Of a stretch of DNA of 64,000 bases, positions 36,598 through 47,679 are shown piece after piece (the first letter of the stretch is position 1; the number at the start of each line of letters is the position of its first letter). The notes under the pieces were generated by a model. That model was given only the letters and a program-made list of their open reading frames with translations. It was not told the origin of the DNA and did not search any database. Both the position numbers and the translations under genes were made by a program. The stretch is from Hirsutella rhossiliensis (Eukaryota; Ascomycota; Sordariomycetes; Hypocreales; Ophiocordycipitaceae): contig NW_025408682.1 in the NCBI RefSeq assembly GCF_020360975.1, positions 1,584,054-1,648,053 of the forward strand. Direction: 5' to 3'.

Positions 36598-37500
36598 TTA
36601 TTCCTTATTATTATTATTATTATTATCTTTATTATTATTATCCTCGTTAGCCTCCTCCTTTTTATTAGCGGCGGCGGCGGTCTCTAGGGCGCTAAGGCGG
36701 CCCTCTAAGCCTATAAGCTAGTCGGCGGCGGCGGCGGCTCTAAGGGTAGAGGGGCGGCGGCTAGCGGCGGCGGTAGGGGCAGCGGCGGTAGCGGAGGCGG
36801 ATACGGCTAAGGGGACCGCCGATAGGGCGACGGAGGTAGTATCCTTAGCGCTAGGTACGTTAGAGGCAGAAATAAGGGAGCGGAGGAGTAGGACTTACTT
36901 AGGTATAAGGCCCTATCGCTTAAGGGCGCGGAGGTTACGGTAGGCGGCGGCGGTAGCGGTAAGGCGCTTCTTAGTAGCCCCCTGCGCCTACCTATACGAG
37001 CCGGCCTTCTAAGCCGACGCCGTAGCGAGTAGGACGGGAGGCGCCGCCTTATAAGCGCGGCCGGCTTACGCGTACTAGTAGTAGCTACTACCGCGGCGGC
37101 GCCCGGCCTAGTTAGAGTAGTCGAGCTCCTACGACGTATAATATATATAAGGGGCCGAGTAGGCGGCGCCGGCCTATACTTAGCGCTTATACTATAAGAG
37201 GTTAGCGGATAACGTCTATTACGCTTACTTAACTATAGACTTATAAGGGTAGCGGAGATAGAGGCGGGGGCCGAGGGGCCGGGCGTTATAGGTAGCGGCA
37301 GGGATAGCGTTATTACCCTAAGGGGCGACGTAAGAGCGAATAGCGTAGTAGAGGCGGCGGCGGCGGTAGTAGGAGCGGTAGTAGCGGCGCGGGTAGGAGC
37401 GGCGGTAGCGGCGGAGTTATTATCGGCCGCGGCTAGTACGGCGTCGATAAACGAATCCGTACGCTTTAAGAAGAAGGAGGTAAGAAAGGGAGAGGCGGAT
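36598..37500 (-). pseudogene. antisense accessory ORF of gypsy copy C (about 300 codons)
   Basis: Minus-strand frame ending at TAA 36,598-36,600, 11 bp from the pol stop and running towards it. All in-frame stops are TAA/TAG and can be read as Gln. From N to C: Arg/Tyr-rich start, ARPLGPRLYLRYPYKS (near 37,270), YYQYAQAGRAYKAAPP (near 37,070), NLRALKR, an Ala-rich stretch, LIGLEGRLSALE (a likely short coiled coil near 36,700), then an acidic Asn/Asp-rich tail ending NNKE. The same frame and stop occur in copies B, D and E. I recognise no domain. The ATG is lost, so the start is approximate. It could be an accessory or antisense regulatory product; function unknown. Confidence 0.6.
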
Positions 37501-38067
37501 ATATCTATCGCGGAAGTTAGTATAATAAAATATAGCCTCCCGCTCTATAAGGCGCGGAACTTATTAATTAAAATTATTATTATTATTAAGGCTATTATTA
37601 CTATTACCGCTACTACTATAAGTATATATTAATAGAGCGGCCTATATAGCTAAGAACGGACTAACGCTCTAAGTAGAGCGGAACTTACCTATTAATACTA
37701 TTACTATAGTTAAAGAAAAGAGAGAAGGAAGGGAAAAGGGAAGGAGGGGATACCGCTTTATATACCCCTTAGTAGAGGATGCTACCTAAGGTAGAGGGGA
37801 TAGGTAACCTAAGGCTTACGTAGGTCTAGACTAGCCGCCGGCTACCTAGAGGCATATATAATAGGTTACGCCCCTATTTAAATAGCTAGCTAGCTAATAA
37901 GTATAAAGCTAGGTCCTAGCTACCTAGGCTAATAAGCGCGGGGATAATAGGGCTAGTAAGGCCGGCCCTATAAATAGGAAAGAGTAAGGAAGAGCCCGCG
38001 GTATAGGCCTAATTATATAGGAGCTATTAATAGGGTAGCGCTACGCCGCGCTTAAGGGAGGGTATTA

Positions 38068-38253
38068 TATAAGAGTCTTTAACTATTATAGGTAATAAGC
38101 TTAGGCCGCGGCCTAAGCTATATAGTTATATATAGAGGGCTAGATCCTATAAGTATAGGGGCGGGCTAGCCGCGTATAGAAGAGCTCTATATAGCTTATT
38201 AATATTATCTTATAGACGGCACCTATATATATACCTTTACTTACTCTATAATA
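38068..38253 (+). repeat. 3' LTR of gypsy copy C
   Basis: 186 bp, preceded by a polypurine tract (TTAAGGGAGGGTA) and followed by ATAGT, the RIP-altered target duplicate. Confidence 0.93.
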
Positions 38254-38784
38254 ATAGTAAGCTTAAGTCCTTTTACTTCTTTTTTAGCTAGCTATAGATA
38301 AAGTTTATAATAAATTAAAAATAGGGCCTAAACGGCTATTATAATATAGTATAGTATTTACTCTTTTATATATTATTAAAGCCTTAAATTTAATAGATCT
38401 TTAGATTCTAAGATAAGAGCGGCTCTAAGAGTAAATATAACCTATAAAACTTCTTTTAATACCTTATATATACGTTTAGTAAAGTATAAGAGTAAGAGAA
38501 AGTATAAGATAGGCTATAGACCCTTAGGTAAAGGGATAAGTAGACCTTTAGCGAATTCCTCCTTAACTTTAAAGAAACGCTCTTATAAGTAATAGGAACT
38601 ATAGTATAAGAAGATAGTATAAAGCTTATATAGTTATAGAACTTAATTATACTAGCTTTATAAGAGCTACTTATTCTTATAATAATACTTATTAACTATA
38701 GTAAGTATATAAGCTAGTTAATAAAGGTAATATAAAGCTATAAGTAAACGCTATATTTCTAAAAGCTTTATAAGTATATACTAT

Positions 38785-38884
38785 TATTAGAAAACGCGGT
38801 TATTAGTTATATATATTAATTATAGCGTACTTATCGGAGCGCGCGTTCTACTTTTACTTATATAGTATAATAGTCTTCGCGATA
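38785..38884 (+). repeat. 5' terminal repeat of the TRIM
   Basis: 100 bp, from TATTAGAAAACGCGG to CTTCGCGATA. Confidence 0.88.
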
Positions 38885-38895
38885 GTTATAAGCCT
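38885..38895 (+). promoter_or_regulatory. TRIM primer-binding site
   Basis: GTTATAAGCCT, the RIP form of GTTATGAGCC(C/T), directly abuts the 5' repeat and matches the site of copia-2 at 22,585. Confidence 0.7.
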
Positions 38896-38932
38896 AGGAG
38901 GGGGTAGTAAACTACCCCCTATAACTTCCGGT
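38896..38932. repeat. hairpin in the TRIM leader
   Basis: AGGGGGTAG and CTACCCCCT form an inverted repeat around a short AAA-type loop just after the primer site. Confidence 0.6.
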
Positions 38933-39085
38933 AACTATATATTATAGGGTAATACCTATAAATAGCTATATACCCCTCTCTCTCTTAGATTTCCCTAGGT
39001 AATAGGCGCGGTGCTTAGTATTCGACTCCCGCGTTATAGGCTTAGGTCTAAGAATCCTAGTAGAGCCGCGATCCCTAAGGGGGTA

Positions 39086-39185
39086 TATCGGAAAACGCGG
39101 TTATTAGTTATATATATTAATTATAGCGTACCTATTAAAGCGCGCGTTCTACTTTTACCTATATAGCGTAATAGTCTTCGCGATA
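39086..39185 (+). repeat. 3' terminal repeat of the TRIM
   Basis: 100 bp, TATCGGAAAACGCGG to CTTCGCGATA. It differs from the 5' copy at a handful of C/T and G/A sites only. Confidence 0.88.
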
Positions 39186-42100
39186 ACTATATAGCGGTAA
39201 TAAGATTACTATCTTTTTATAAGAGGAATAGCTAACTATTAATATTAATAAGGATACCTTAATATTAACTACTTATATAGACTAAGCTAAACGTAGTAAG
39301 AAGTCGTTATTAAATATCTCTTATACTATCCTATACTTTAAGTAGTAAGTAAAGTAAGTAATAAGTAAGGAAATTAAGAAAAGGAAGGCTAATAGCCGCT
39401 ACTTATATTATAGCGCGTTTATATACTTTAATAAAATGCTTTTTCTTTTTAGCTAATCGGCCTATAGTAGTTTAAGTAGCGAAGATAGAACCGCTCTTTA
39501 CCTTAAACGATAAAGAGGACTCCGCGCCCTTAGGCCTAAAGGAAAAAAAGTAGCTCTAGAGTAAAGATAGGCTTTAAAGACTTAATTACTAGTACTAGTA
39601 AAAGAGAAAGAAGAATTATCCGCTTATATAAAAGAAGAGCTTACTTTAATATAAGTTATAATTATTAATAACTCTTTACCCGTTACCGCTTTTATAGATA
39701 AGGGCTACTAATACTATACTATAGTTAACGAGGTGCTTATATAAGAGATATAAGTACTAGTAAAAAAGATCGCTTTAAGGTAAGTAAAGGGCGCCTTAAG
39801 TATAATAAAAGGTATAGAGATTAAGGGTATTATATAGCTAGCTATAAAAGATAACGGTTACTATAAGCTTATTATAGCTTATATAATCCCTTAACTAGAG
39901 TTTCCCTTAATCCTTAAGAAACCTTAGTTATTATATATAAAGTTATACTTAGTTTTATACTAAAAGAAGCTATAGTTTAGGCCTATATAATAGTAGGTCT
40001 ACTATAATAACGGTTTTATAAGTATAGGATTAAGCGTATAAGCTTTATACTTAGCCTAAAAAGTCTTTACCTTTATTTTTATAAGAACTATATAATAAGT
40101 AAAGTAAGAGGAAGGCTAAGTAGCGGCAAATATAACGGTTTATATAGTTAGCCTAGCGGATATTAATAAGGCCCTTTAAAAAAAAAGCTAAAGTCGCCCT
40201 TTAAGCTATAGTAGTAAATACTAAAGCGCTTTTATAACTTCTTACTACTATTTAAGTCCTAGGAAGTAAATAAGCTTAACCTATATAAGCTAAAAGTAAA
40301 CTATAGGATCGTACTTTATACTAATAAGAAAGGGTAAGAACTACTTATACTATTTAAACCGCTATATAGTATATTATATATAGAGCTACTAATAATAAAG
40401 AAATACTAAGGGACCTTTTAAATAAGGGTTTTATTTAAGTAAGTAGCTTTAAAGTAAGAGCGCTAGTCTTATTTATATATAGACTAAAGGGTAGGATATA
40501 GTTTTATTATAACTATAAGGCTTTAAATATAATTATAAGGCTAGACTGCTACCCTTTACCTTTAATCTTAGATACGCTTTATAACCTTTTAAAGGTAAAG
40601 TAGTTTATAAAGCTAGATATAAAATAAGCGTTTTATAAAGTATAAATCTTAAAAGGTAATAAGTAAAAGACAGCGTTCTATATATACTATAGCTTATTTA
40701 AGTAGCTTATAATACCCTTTAGCCTTTTAAGAGCGCCCGCTACCTTTTAGTATTATATTAATAATATACTTTAAGACTTCCTTAATAAGTTCGCCTTTAT
40801 ATATATAAATAATATCTTTATTTATATAAGTAGCCCTTATAAGGACTATATATAGAAAGTATAAAGGGTCTTAAAGCGCCTTTAACTTTATTAGCTTTAC
40901 TTTAACTTAAATAAGTATAAATTTAAGGTTAAGAGGGTTAAGTACCTAAGCTTTATTATTTATATAAGTATAGGTATATAAGCGGATCTTCTAAAGATCT
41001 AAGCGATTTAGAATTAAGTAGCCCTAACTATATAAATAGGAATATAAAGCTTCCTTAGGTTTATAAACTATTATAGGATATTTATTAAAGGCTTCTCTTA
41101 TATTATAATACCCTTAAATAAGATTACTAAGAAAAGGACTACCTTTTATTAAGGGCCTATATAAAAAGGAGCGTTTTATACGCTTAAAGACCTATTCTTA
41201 TAAGCCTTAGTACTACTTTAGTAAGACTTTAACTAGTTTATATTAGTCGAAGTAAACTATAGCGGCTAAGTACTTAAAGGAACGCTCTTTTAAGAGGTAA
41301 ATAAGTAAAAGTAATTAATAGCGTTTTACTCTTATAAGCTAACCTTAGTAGAGTAGAATTATACTTTTTATAATAAAGAGATACTAGTAATTATTAGCTA
41401 CCTTAAGTAATAGTAAGTAAAGCTCTAAAGCTATAAGAGCTTTAAGGTTCTTATAGACTATAAGAACCTTAAGTACTTTATAACCTACTAGTACCTCTTA
41501 AAGTAGTAAGCCTACTAAGTAAAGTATCTCTTATAATTTAACTTCTTAATTAAGTACTATCTTAAGTAAGACTTTATAATCCTAGATACGCTTTCTTAAA
41601 GGGATTAAGACTAGCTAATAAGAGCGGATATTAAGGCTTAGGATCTATAGCTTATCTTATAAGAAGCGCTATAAACTTATATAGGAGCTTCCTTAGTAAA
41701 GGAAAGCGCGGTATTAATAAATAAGCTTCCTTTTATACCTTTACTATTAAATAAGCTTCCCCCCTTACCTTTACCTTAGTTTAATAAGGAGGGATAAACT
41801 AGCTTAAGGGCGCGTATAGTAAGAGTATTCTAAGATAAGGCCCTTTAATACTTATAAGATAAGATAGCAGCTCTAGACTATATTTATAAGGGCGTATAAT
41901 ACGCTATAAAGTCTAGCGCTTAATACTTAGATCTAAAGCTAAAGCTAAAGGTATAGGTAGCTAACTACTATATTAACCTATAAGGGCATCTATATTAATA
42001 GGGGAGACTATAGGTACCGGGCATACTATATATTATAGAAGCTAAGGAGAAAGATAGACCGCTAAAGCTAAATAAATAAAACGAGCTCTAAGGAAGGCTA

Positions 42101-43544
42101 GTCTAGCTTATTTATAACTTTAGTTTTATAGGTTACTTAGGCTAGTAAGGTATAGCGGTAGGCCTTATAAGGGACTTTTACTAGCCCTTCTTATAATACT
42201 ATATTTATCGCTTCTTTTATAACTATAATATCTATAGCTATATAAAGATCTAAAGGGTATAGCTTAAAGGGCTACTTAAGTAGCTTTTAATACTAAACTA
42301 GTTTTATATATATATATAAATAGACTTTATAATAAACCTCCCGCTTATAAAAGGTAGTAACCGCTATATATAGGTAATTAAGAACTAACTTAATAAATTA
42401 ATAGTACTAAAGCTAATACTATTTATAGATATAAAAGCTTATATAAAGCGGTTTCTTTAGTACTAAACCCGCTTATATAGCTAGCTAGCCTTTATTATAA
42501 GTAATAAAAGGTCGAACTAAACTAGCTGCTTTTAATAATACTTATACTAGCTACTTTAGATTATATAGCTACTTAGTATAGCTTATTACTTATAGACTAA
42601 TAAGGGACTTAAGAAGGTTAACTAGGAAGTATAAGTATACTTATAAGTAGTTATAGCCTATAACTAAGTAAACTAAGACTACTAGCTCCCTACTACCTAG
42701 CTCGCGCTAAATAATAAACTATAAACTATTATTAAGATAGCCCTCTTCTTTATAATATATAGCTTTAAGCCGCCGTCCTTAATCCCGTTTACTATTAACG
42801 TAGTAGTAAAGTAGTATAGTAGTATATTACTAAAGAGCCTCGCTTCTATATTTATATAAAAGCTATAAGAAACTATAAAATACTATTAATCTATAATAGC
42901 TATTATAGTATAAGATTAAAAGTAGTACGCTAATAAAACTAAGGCGCTAATAAATAGGTTTATAGTTAAAGATAAAGTATAGCTCGACCTTTATAACTAT
43001 AAGTTAGTGCGACTAAAAAAGAAGCTAGACTAGCTATATATAAAGTTTATAATATAAAGGGTTATTAGCTTATAAGTAGTTAAGCTTAATAGTCTTTTAA
43101 TAAGGGTCTATAATAAGATTAACGTTAACCTTTTTTACTAAGCCTCCTTTAACTTATTACTTAGATAAGAAATAGTAAATGCTTAACTACCTATAATTAA
43201 AGTAAAAGGGGATAATAAATTTAAGGTTAAGGAGATATAAGCTATATACTAAAAGAAAGTAAGCTAAGGGAAACGCTAAGAAGTTCTTATTAAGTAATAT
43301 AAGTACCTTAACCTTATATAGGAACCTATATATAAGTTTATAAGAGCTATAGCCCTTAATAAGTTTAAGGCCTTATATAAGCTAGTAGATAAAAATAATA
43401 AACTAATAAACTATTAGTAATAGCTTAAGCTAAGACTATAAAGTAAGTAAAGAAAAGTAAGTAGTTATAGTAATATAAGTATAATAATATAAGTAGAGAT
43501 AAAAATAGCGTTTATTTTAAAGTAAAGCCTTAAACTTCTTAAGC

Positions 43545-44460
43545 TTATTCTTTATTATTACCCTTACCCTTATTATTATTATTATTATTATCCTTATTAG
43601 CCTCCTCCTCTTCTTTAGTAGTAGCGGTAGCGCTCTCTAGCGCGCTAAGTCGGCCCTTTAAGCCTATAAGCTAGTCGGTAGCGGCGGCGGCTCTAAAGGT
43701 AAAGGGGCGGCGGCTAGCTCTAGTAGCGGCGGTAGGGGTAATAGTAGTAGCGGCGGCGGGCACGGCTAAGGGGACCGCCGATAAAGTAATAAAGGCAGTA
43801 TCCTTAGTACTAAGAGAGTTAATAGCGGAGGTAGAAGAGTAAAGGGGGAAGAACCTACTTAAGGATAAGCCCTTAGTGCTCTAAGGTATAGAGGTTATAG
43901 TAAGCGGCTACGGCGGCGGTAAGGCGCTTCTTAATAGCCCCTTATACCTACTTATACGCGCTAGCCTTTTAAGCTAACGCTATAGTAAGTAAGATAGGAG
44001 GCGCCGCTTTATAAGCGCGGCCGGTATATATATACTAATAATAACTACCGCTATAGTAGCGCCTAACTTAGTTAGCGTAAGGGAGCTCCTATAACGTATA
44101 CTATATATAGGGGGCCGCGTAGGTAGCTCTAGCTTAGACCTAGCGCTTATACTTTAAGAGGTTAATAGAAGATATCTATTACGCTTACTTAACTATAGAC
44201 TTATAGGGGTAATAGAGATAGAGGCGGGGGCTAAGGGGCTAAGCGTTATAGGTAGCGGTAAGGATAGCGTTATTACCTTAAAGGGCGATATAAGGGTAGC
44301 TAGCGTAGCGGAGGTAGTAGCGGTAGTAGTAGGCGCGGTAGTAAGGGCGCGGGTAAGAGTAGCGGTAGCGGCGGAGCTATCGTTAGCTATACTTAGTATA
44401 GCGTCGACGAACGACGCTATACGCTTTAAGAAAGAAGAGGTAAGGGAGGGGGAGGTAGAT
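43545..44460 (-). pseudogene. antisense accessory ORF of gypsy copy D
   Basis: Stop TAA at 43,545-43,547, again 11 bp from pol TAA (43,531-43,533). The tail reads RLSALESATATTKEEEE and then an Asn-rich run with KGKG, ending NNKE. Compared with copy C, the residues and the length of the Ala/Asn tract differ but frame and stop are kept, as expected for a sequence that was once translated. Upstream limit approximate. Confidence 0.58.
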
Positions 44461-44874
44461 ATATCTATTATAGAAGTTAGTATAATAGATTACGGCCTCT
44501 TACTTTATATAGTAAGGAACTTATTAGTTAAAGTTATTATTATTATTAAAGCTATTATTATTACTATAGCTATTACTATAAGTATATATTAATAGAGCGG
44601 CCTATATAGCTAAGAGTAAACTAATACTTTAGGTAAAGCGGAACTTACCTATTACTACTATTACTATAGTTAAAGAAAGGAGAAAAGGAAGGGAAGGAGA
44701 AAGGGGTAGATATTGCCTTATATACCCCTTAGTAAAGGAGGCTACCTAAGGCCGAGGGGATAGGCAACCTAAGGCTTATATAGGTCTAGGCCGGCCGCTA
44801 GCTACCTAAGGGCATATATAATAAGTTATACCCCTATTTAAATAGCTAGTTAGCCGATAAGTATAAAGCTAGTT

Positions 44875-45297
44875 TAATAGTGGTATTTATACCCTAAGGA
44901 ATATATAGCCCGCATAGTAGAGTCTTTAGTAGGGTCCTTAGTAGGATCCTTAGTAGAGTCTCCAGCTAGCCCTCCTTTTAATTAGATAATCCCTTAGCCC
45001 CTATTTATCTAGGAAAGAAGGAGGGAAAATTCGGTCTATAAAAGAGGTCTCTTTTCCTCCTTAGCTAGTAGATAGCATCTTCTTTTATTATCTTCTTTTA
45101 TTATTATCTCTTTTATCTTCTTTTATATCCTCTTCTACTAATATACCTTTTTAGCCCTCTTTGCCTTTACCTTGCCCTGCCTAGTACTTTCTCTTTTCCT
45201 TCGTTCCCCTTAGACCCCCTCGTCCTTCGGTATCTAGCTACTGCTATTATCGTTAGCGTGGGTGTGTCTTTAGGTATGTGCCGCAGCCACCGTTAAA
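44875..45297 (+). repeat. left terminal repeat of element J, RIP-graded
   Basis: Matches 47,162-47,586. The outer 250 bp have CA/TG converted to TA (for example TAGTAGAGTC for CAGCAGAGTC), whereas the last ~100 bp keep GTGGGTGTGTC and GCAGCCACCG. Confidence 0.75.
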
Positions 45298-45330
45298 ACT
45301 AGTCTCTAGAGCGTGAAGCTTCTATTTCCC

Positions 45331-45352
45331 TCTCTCTCTCTCTCTCTCTCTC
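45331..45352. repeat. (TC)11 microsatellite
   Basis: Eleven TC units in the non-coding interior of element J. Confidence 0.9.
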
Positions 45353-45994
45353 GGAAGAAGATGAGAAAAGGGCAGAGCTAAACGAACTACGCCGGTGCTG
45401 CCGCACCTTTCCCGTCGAGATAAGCGCTAGGTAGGGAAAGATTTCACCGACTTTTTTCTTTTTCCCTAGCCGTTGGCCCAGACCATGGCCCCTGCCCCTG
45501 CCCCTATACCCTATCCCTATCCCGGCCGAAGTCCCCTACCCTAGCCGGAGTCCCTTGCACTAGACGGAGCTTTCTTTTTTCAACGAACCGAACTTTCCTC
45601 CCCGGCAGGCTCTATCTACGGCAGCTGCTTTAGTTGCAGACGGGGACGTCTGGTCTTTGTTATGGAGGGAAGACACCTGCGCCAGCAGCAGCAGCGGACA
45701 TTTTCTGGTTTTTCTTTCTCTGCCAATACGACAACTTCTTCTGCAGCCTATACGACTAGCAGCTTCCACGGGACCAACAGCTCCACGGGACCAACAGCTC
45801 CTTCGGCCAACAGCCCGACAGCTTCCTTGGCTCTAGTCTCGACAGCTCCTTCGGCCACAGTCCCGATAGCTTCCCTGGCTACGGTCTCGACAGTCCCTCG
45901 GCTACGGTCTTTTATAAGCTCTTTCTGCAGCAGTCTTCTTAGCAGTCTTCTTCTTCGGCAGTCTCTTTCTTCGGCAATCTTTAATAATTTCCTC

Positions 45995-46110
45995 GGCAGC
46001 GCCTCTAGCACGGCAGTCTTCTTCGTCTAGCACGGTAGTCTTCCTCGTCTAGCACGGCAGTCTTCTTCGCCTCTAGCACGGCAGACTTCTTCGTCTAGCA
46101 CGGTAGCTTC
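45995..46110 (+). repeat. short tandem repeat in element J
   Basis: Four to five imperfect units built around AGCACGG(C/T)AG(T/A)CTTC. A second tandem block built on GGCAGACGAATTCCTCTA lies at about 46,380-46,520, and a TTGGCTGC block at about 47,035-47,080. Confidence 0.75.
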
Positions 46111-47161
46111 CTTTGATTTTATTCCTTCCCGCACGATCAGATGGTCCCAACGGCTCCTTCGGCACTAATGGCCCGGACCAACAGCTCCCTTTAGCACTAA
46201 CGGCCCGGACTAACGGCTCCCTTTGGCACCCACGAGCTTGGCACCTATTCTGACCATCCGATTACGCACTCAGAGACTGCAGGCACCTCTCTTTTGCCTT
46301 GTTTTCCCCCTTTTTAGCAGATTTCCCGGCAGACGATGCCGACAGACAACCTTTTCCGTCCCGGCAGGCGATTTCCTCTTTGGCAGACGTCCTAGCAGAC
46401 AGTCTTCTCTCGGCAGACAAATTCCTTTACAGCAGACGGACCTTTCACCAGCAGACAGCTTCTTCGGTAGACGAATTCCTCTATGGCAGACGAATTCCTC
46501 TACGGTAGACAGCTTGTTCCTCGATGGACCTTTTTCCTTGGCAGACGACTTTCGCGATAGACGACCTTTCCGATAGCAACAATAGCACGCAAGAGATCCT
46601 TCCTTCCGCCCTTCCCGGCACGGTCCGCAGTAGCCGACGCGGCAGGCACCTTTAAGCAGTCTTAACGAAAGTGTGAAAAATCCCCCATTTTCGAAATACC
46701 TAAAATAAATAAGATAAGAGCAGCAATCTCCGGTATTTTCCTCCTAGGTATAGGTATTTGCCTAGGTAAAGCTAGCTAGACGTAAAAGTCGCTAGGGGAA
46801 AAGAGGGTATAATTTTTGAATTTTGAATGATTTTTCTAGGTATTTCTTTAGGGACTTTTTCCCCCTTTTTCTCTAAGATTTCTTTCCTCTACCTTCCTCG
46901 TTAGCTTCTTCTTTCCTTTGCCTATAAGGATCTCTTTTTCTTCCCTCTATTGCTATTTCTTACCGTTGGTCTCTAGTTGGCCTATTCCTTGGCCCGTTGC
47001 TTAGTCTGTCCCTTGGTCTCCCGTTGGGCTGTTTCTTGGCTGCTTGGCTGCTTGGCTGCTCGGCTGCTTGCCTACTTGTCTGTTTCTTTATTCCTTGGCT
47101 GTTGCCTGCCTGCTTGCTTACCTAGCAGACGAGGGCGTCTGTTCTTTGTTATAGAGGAGTT

Positions 47162-47586
47162 TGACGGGGGCATCTATACCCCAAGGAACACACACAGCCC
47201 GCGCAGCAGAGTCCTTGGCAGGGTCCTTGGCAGGATCCTTGGCAATCTCTGGCTAGCCCTCTTCTTGATCAGATGATCCCTTGGCCCCTATTCGTCTAGG
47301 GAAGAAGGAGGGAAAATTCGGTCTATAAAAGAGGTCTCTTTTCCTCCTTAGCTAGCAGACAGCATCTTCTTCTATTATCTTCTTCTAGCATCTTCTTCCT
47401 ATTATCTTCTTCTATATCCTCTTCTGCTAATATACCTTTTTGGCCCTCTTTGCCTTTGCCTTGCCCTGCCTAGTGCTTTCTCTTTTCCTTCATTCCCCTT
47501 AGACCCCCTCGTCCTTCGGTATCTAGCTACTGCTATTGCCGTTGGCGTGGGTGTGTCTTTAGGTGTGTGCCGCAGCCACCGTTAAA
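47162..47586 (+). repeat. right terminal repeat of element J, not RIPped
   Basis: The unmutated partner of 44,875-45,297, giving a direct view of the pre-RIP sequence. Contains a TATAAAAG box near 47,324. Confidence 0.75.
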
Positions 47587-47679
47587 TAACGTCGCCGGGA
47601 AAAGTACTATAGTACCTAGGCTACTTAAAGGATGCCCCGCTATGCCCCTCCTTATAAGGAAGGTTATAAATATAACTTA

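Larger units (their letters stand above)
31276..38253 (+). mobile_element. complete Ty3/gypsy retrotransposon copy C, nested in copy D
   Basis: 6,978 bp between two 186-bp LTRs. The target duplication is ACGGT (31,271-31,275) and ATAGT (38,254-38,258), the second changed by RIP. It is the best-preserved copy. The gag zinc knuckle at 32,472-32,513 reads YLRYGASIYFILKC (C-x2-C-x4-H-x4-C with Cys/His to Tyr). The protease active site LIDEG is near 32,765 (normally DSG). Reverse transcriptase shows IYIDNILIY (Asp-Asn codons 33,881-33,886). RNase H and integrase follow, with pol stop TAA at 36,584-36,586. Then comes a convergent antisense ORF. Most in-frame stops are Gln-type. Not functional as it stands. 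Confidence 0.95.
38785..39185 (+). mobile_element. TRIM-like miniature LTR element, 401 bp
   Basis: Two 100-bp direct repeats (38,785-38,884 and 39,086-39,185) flank a 201-bp non-coding interior and are bounded by the 5-bp duplication ACTAT (38,780-38,784 and 39,186-39,190). The interior starts at once with GTTATAAGCCT, the same half-tRNA-Met primer site as copia-2, and ends with a polypurine tract AAGGGGGTA next to the 3' LTR. It has no coding capacity. The leader after the primer site and the LTR end (CGCGATA versus CGCGAGA) resemble copia-2, its likely helper. It lies in gag of gypsy copy D. Confidence 0.88.
30815..44871 (+). mobile_element. Ty3/gypsy copy D, 3'-truncated, hosting gypsy C and a TRIM
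   Basis: Starts with a 186-bp 5' LTR (30,815-31,000). It runs to 31,275, resumes at 38,259 after gypsy copy C, is interrupted again at 38,785-39,185 by a TRIM-like element, and reads through pol and the antisense-ORF region until homology stops near 44,871. The 3' LTR is missing and an unrelated LTR-type element begins there. RIP is heavier than in C: the reverse-transcriptase YIDD has become YINN-like near 40,805, consistent with D being older. Confidence 0.9.
44875..47586 (+). mobile_element. non-coding LTR-type element J (LARD/TRIM-like candidate)
   Basis: Two direct repeats of about 423-425 bp (44,875-45,297 and 47,162-47,586) flank 1.86 kb that carries no gag or pol. The interior holds a (TC)11 run (45,331-45,352), short tandem repeats, and open frames of low-complexity composition (45,662-46,030; 46,223-46,576; 46,977-47,276) that I do not regard as genes. 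The 3' repeat begins TGACGGGGG. No terminal CA and no matching 5-bp duplication were found, so the LTR call is a candidate. The left repeat is RIPped, while the interior and right repeat are not. Confidence 0.6.

Noticed and set aside
45560..47276. Open frames in the interior of element J
   Set aside because: Low-complexity Ser/Thr/Arg or Leu/Ala composition arising from short tandem repeats, with no known domain.
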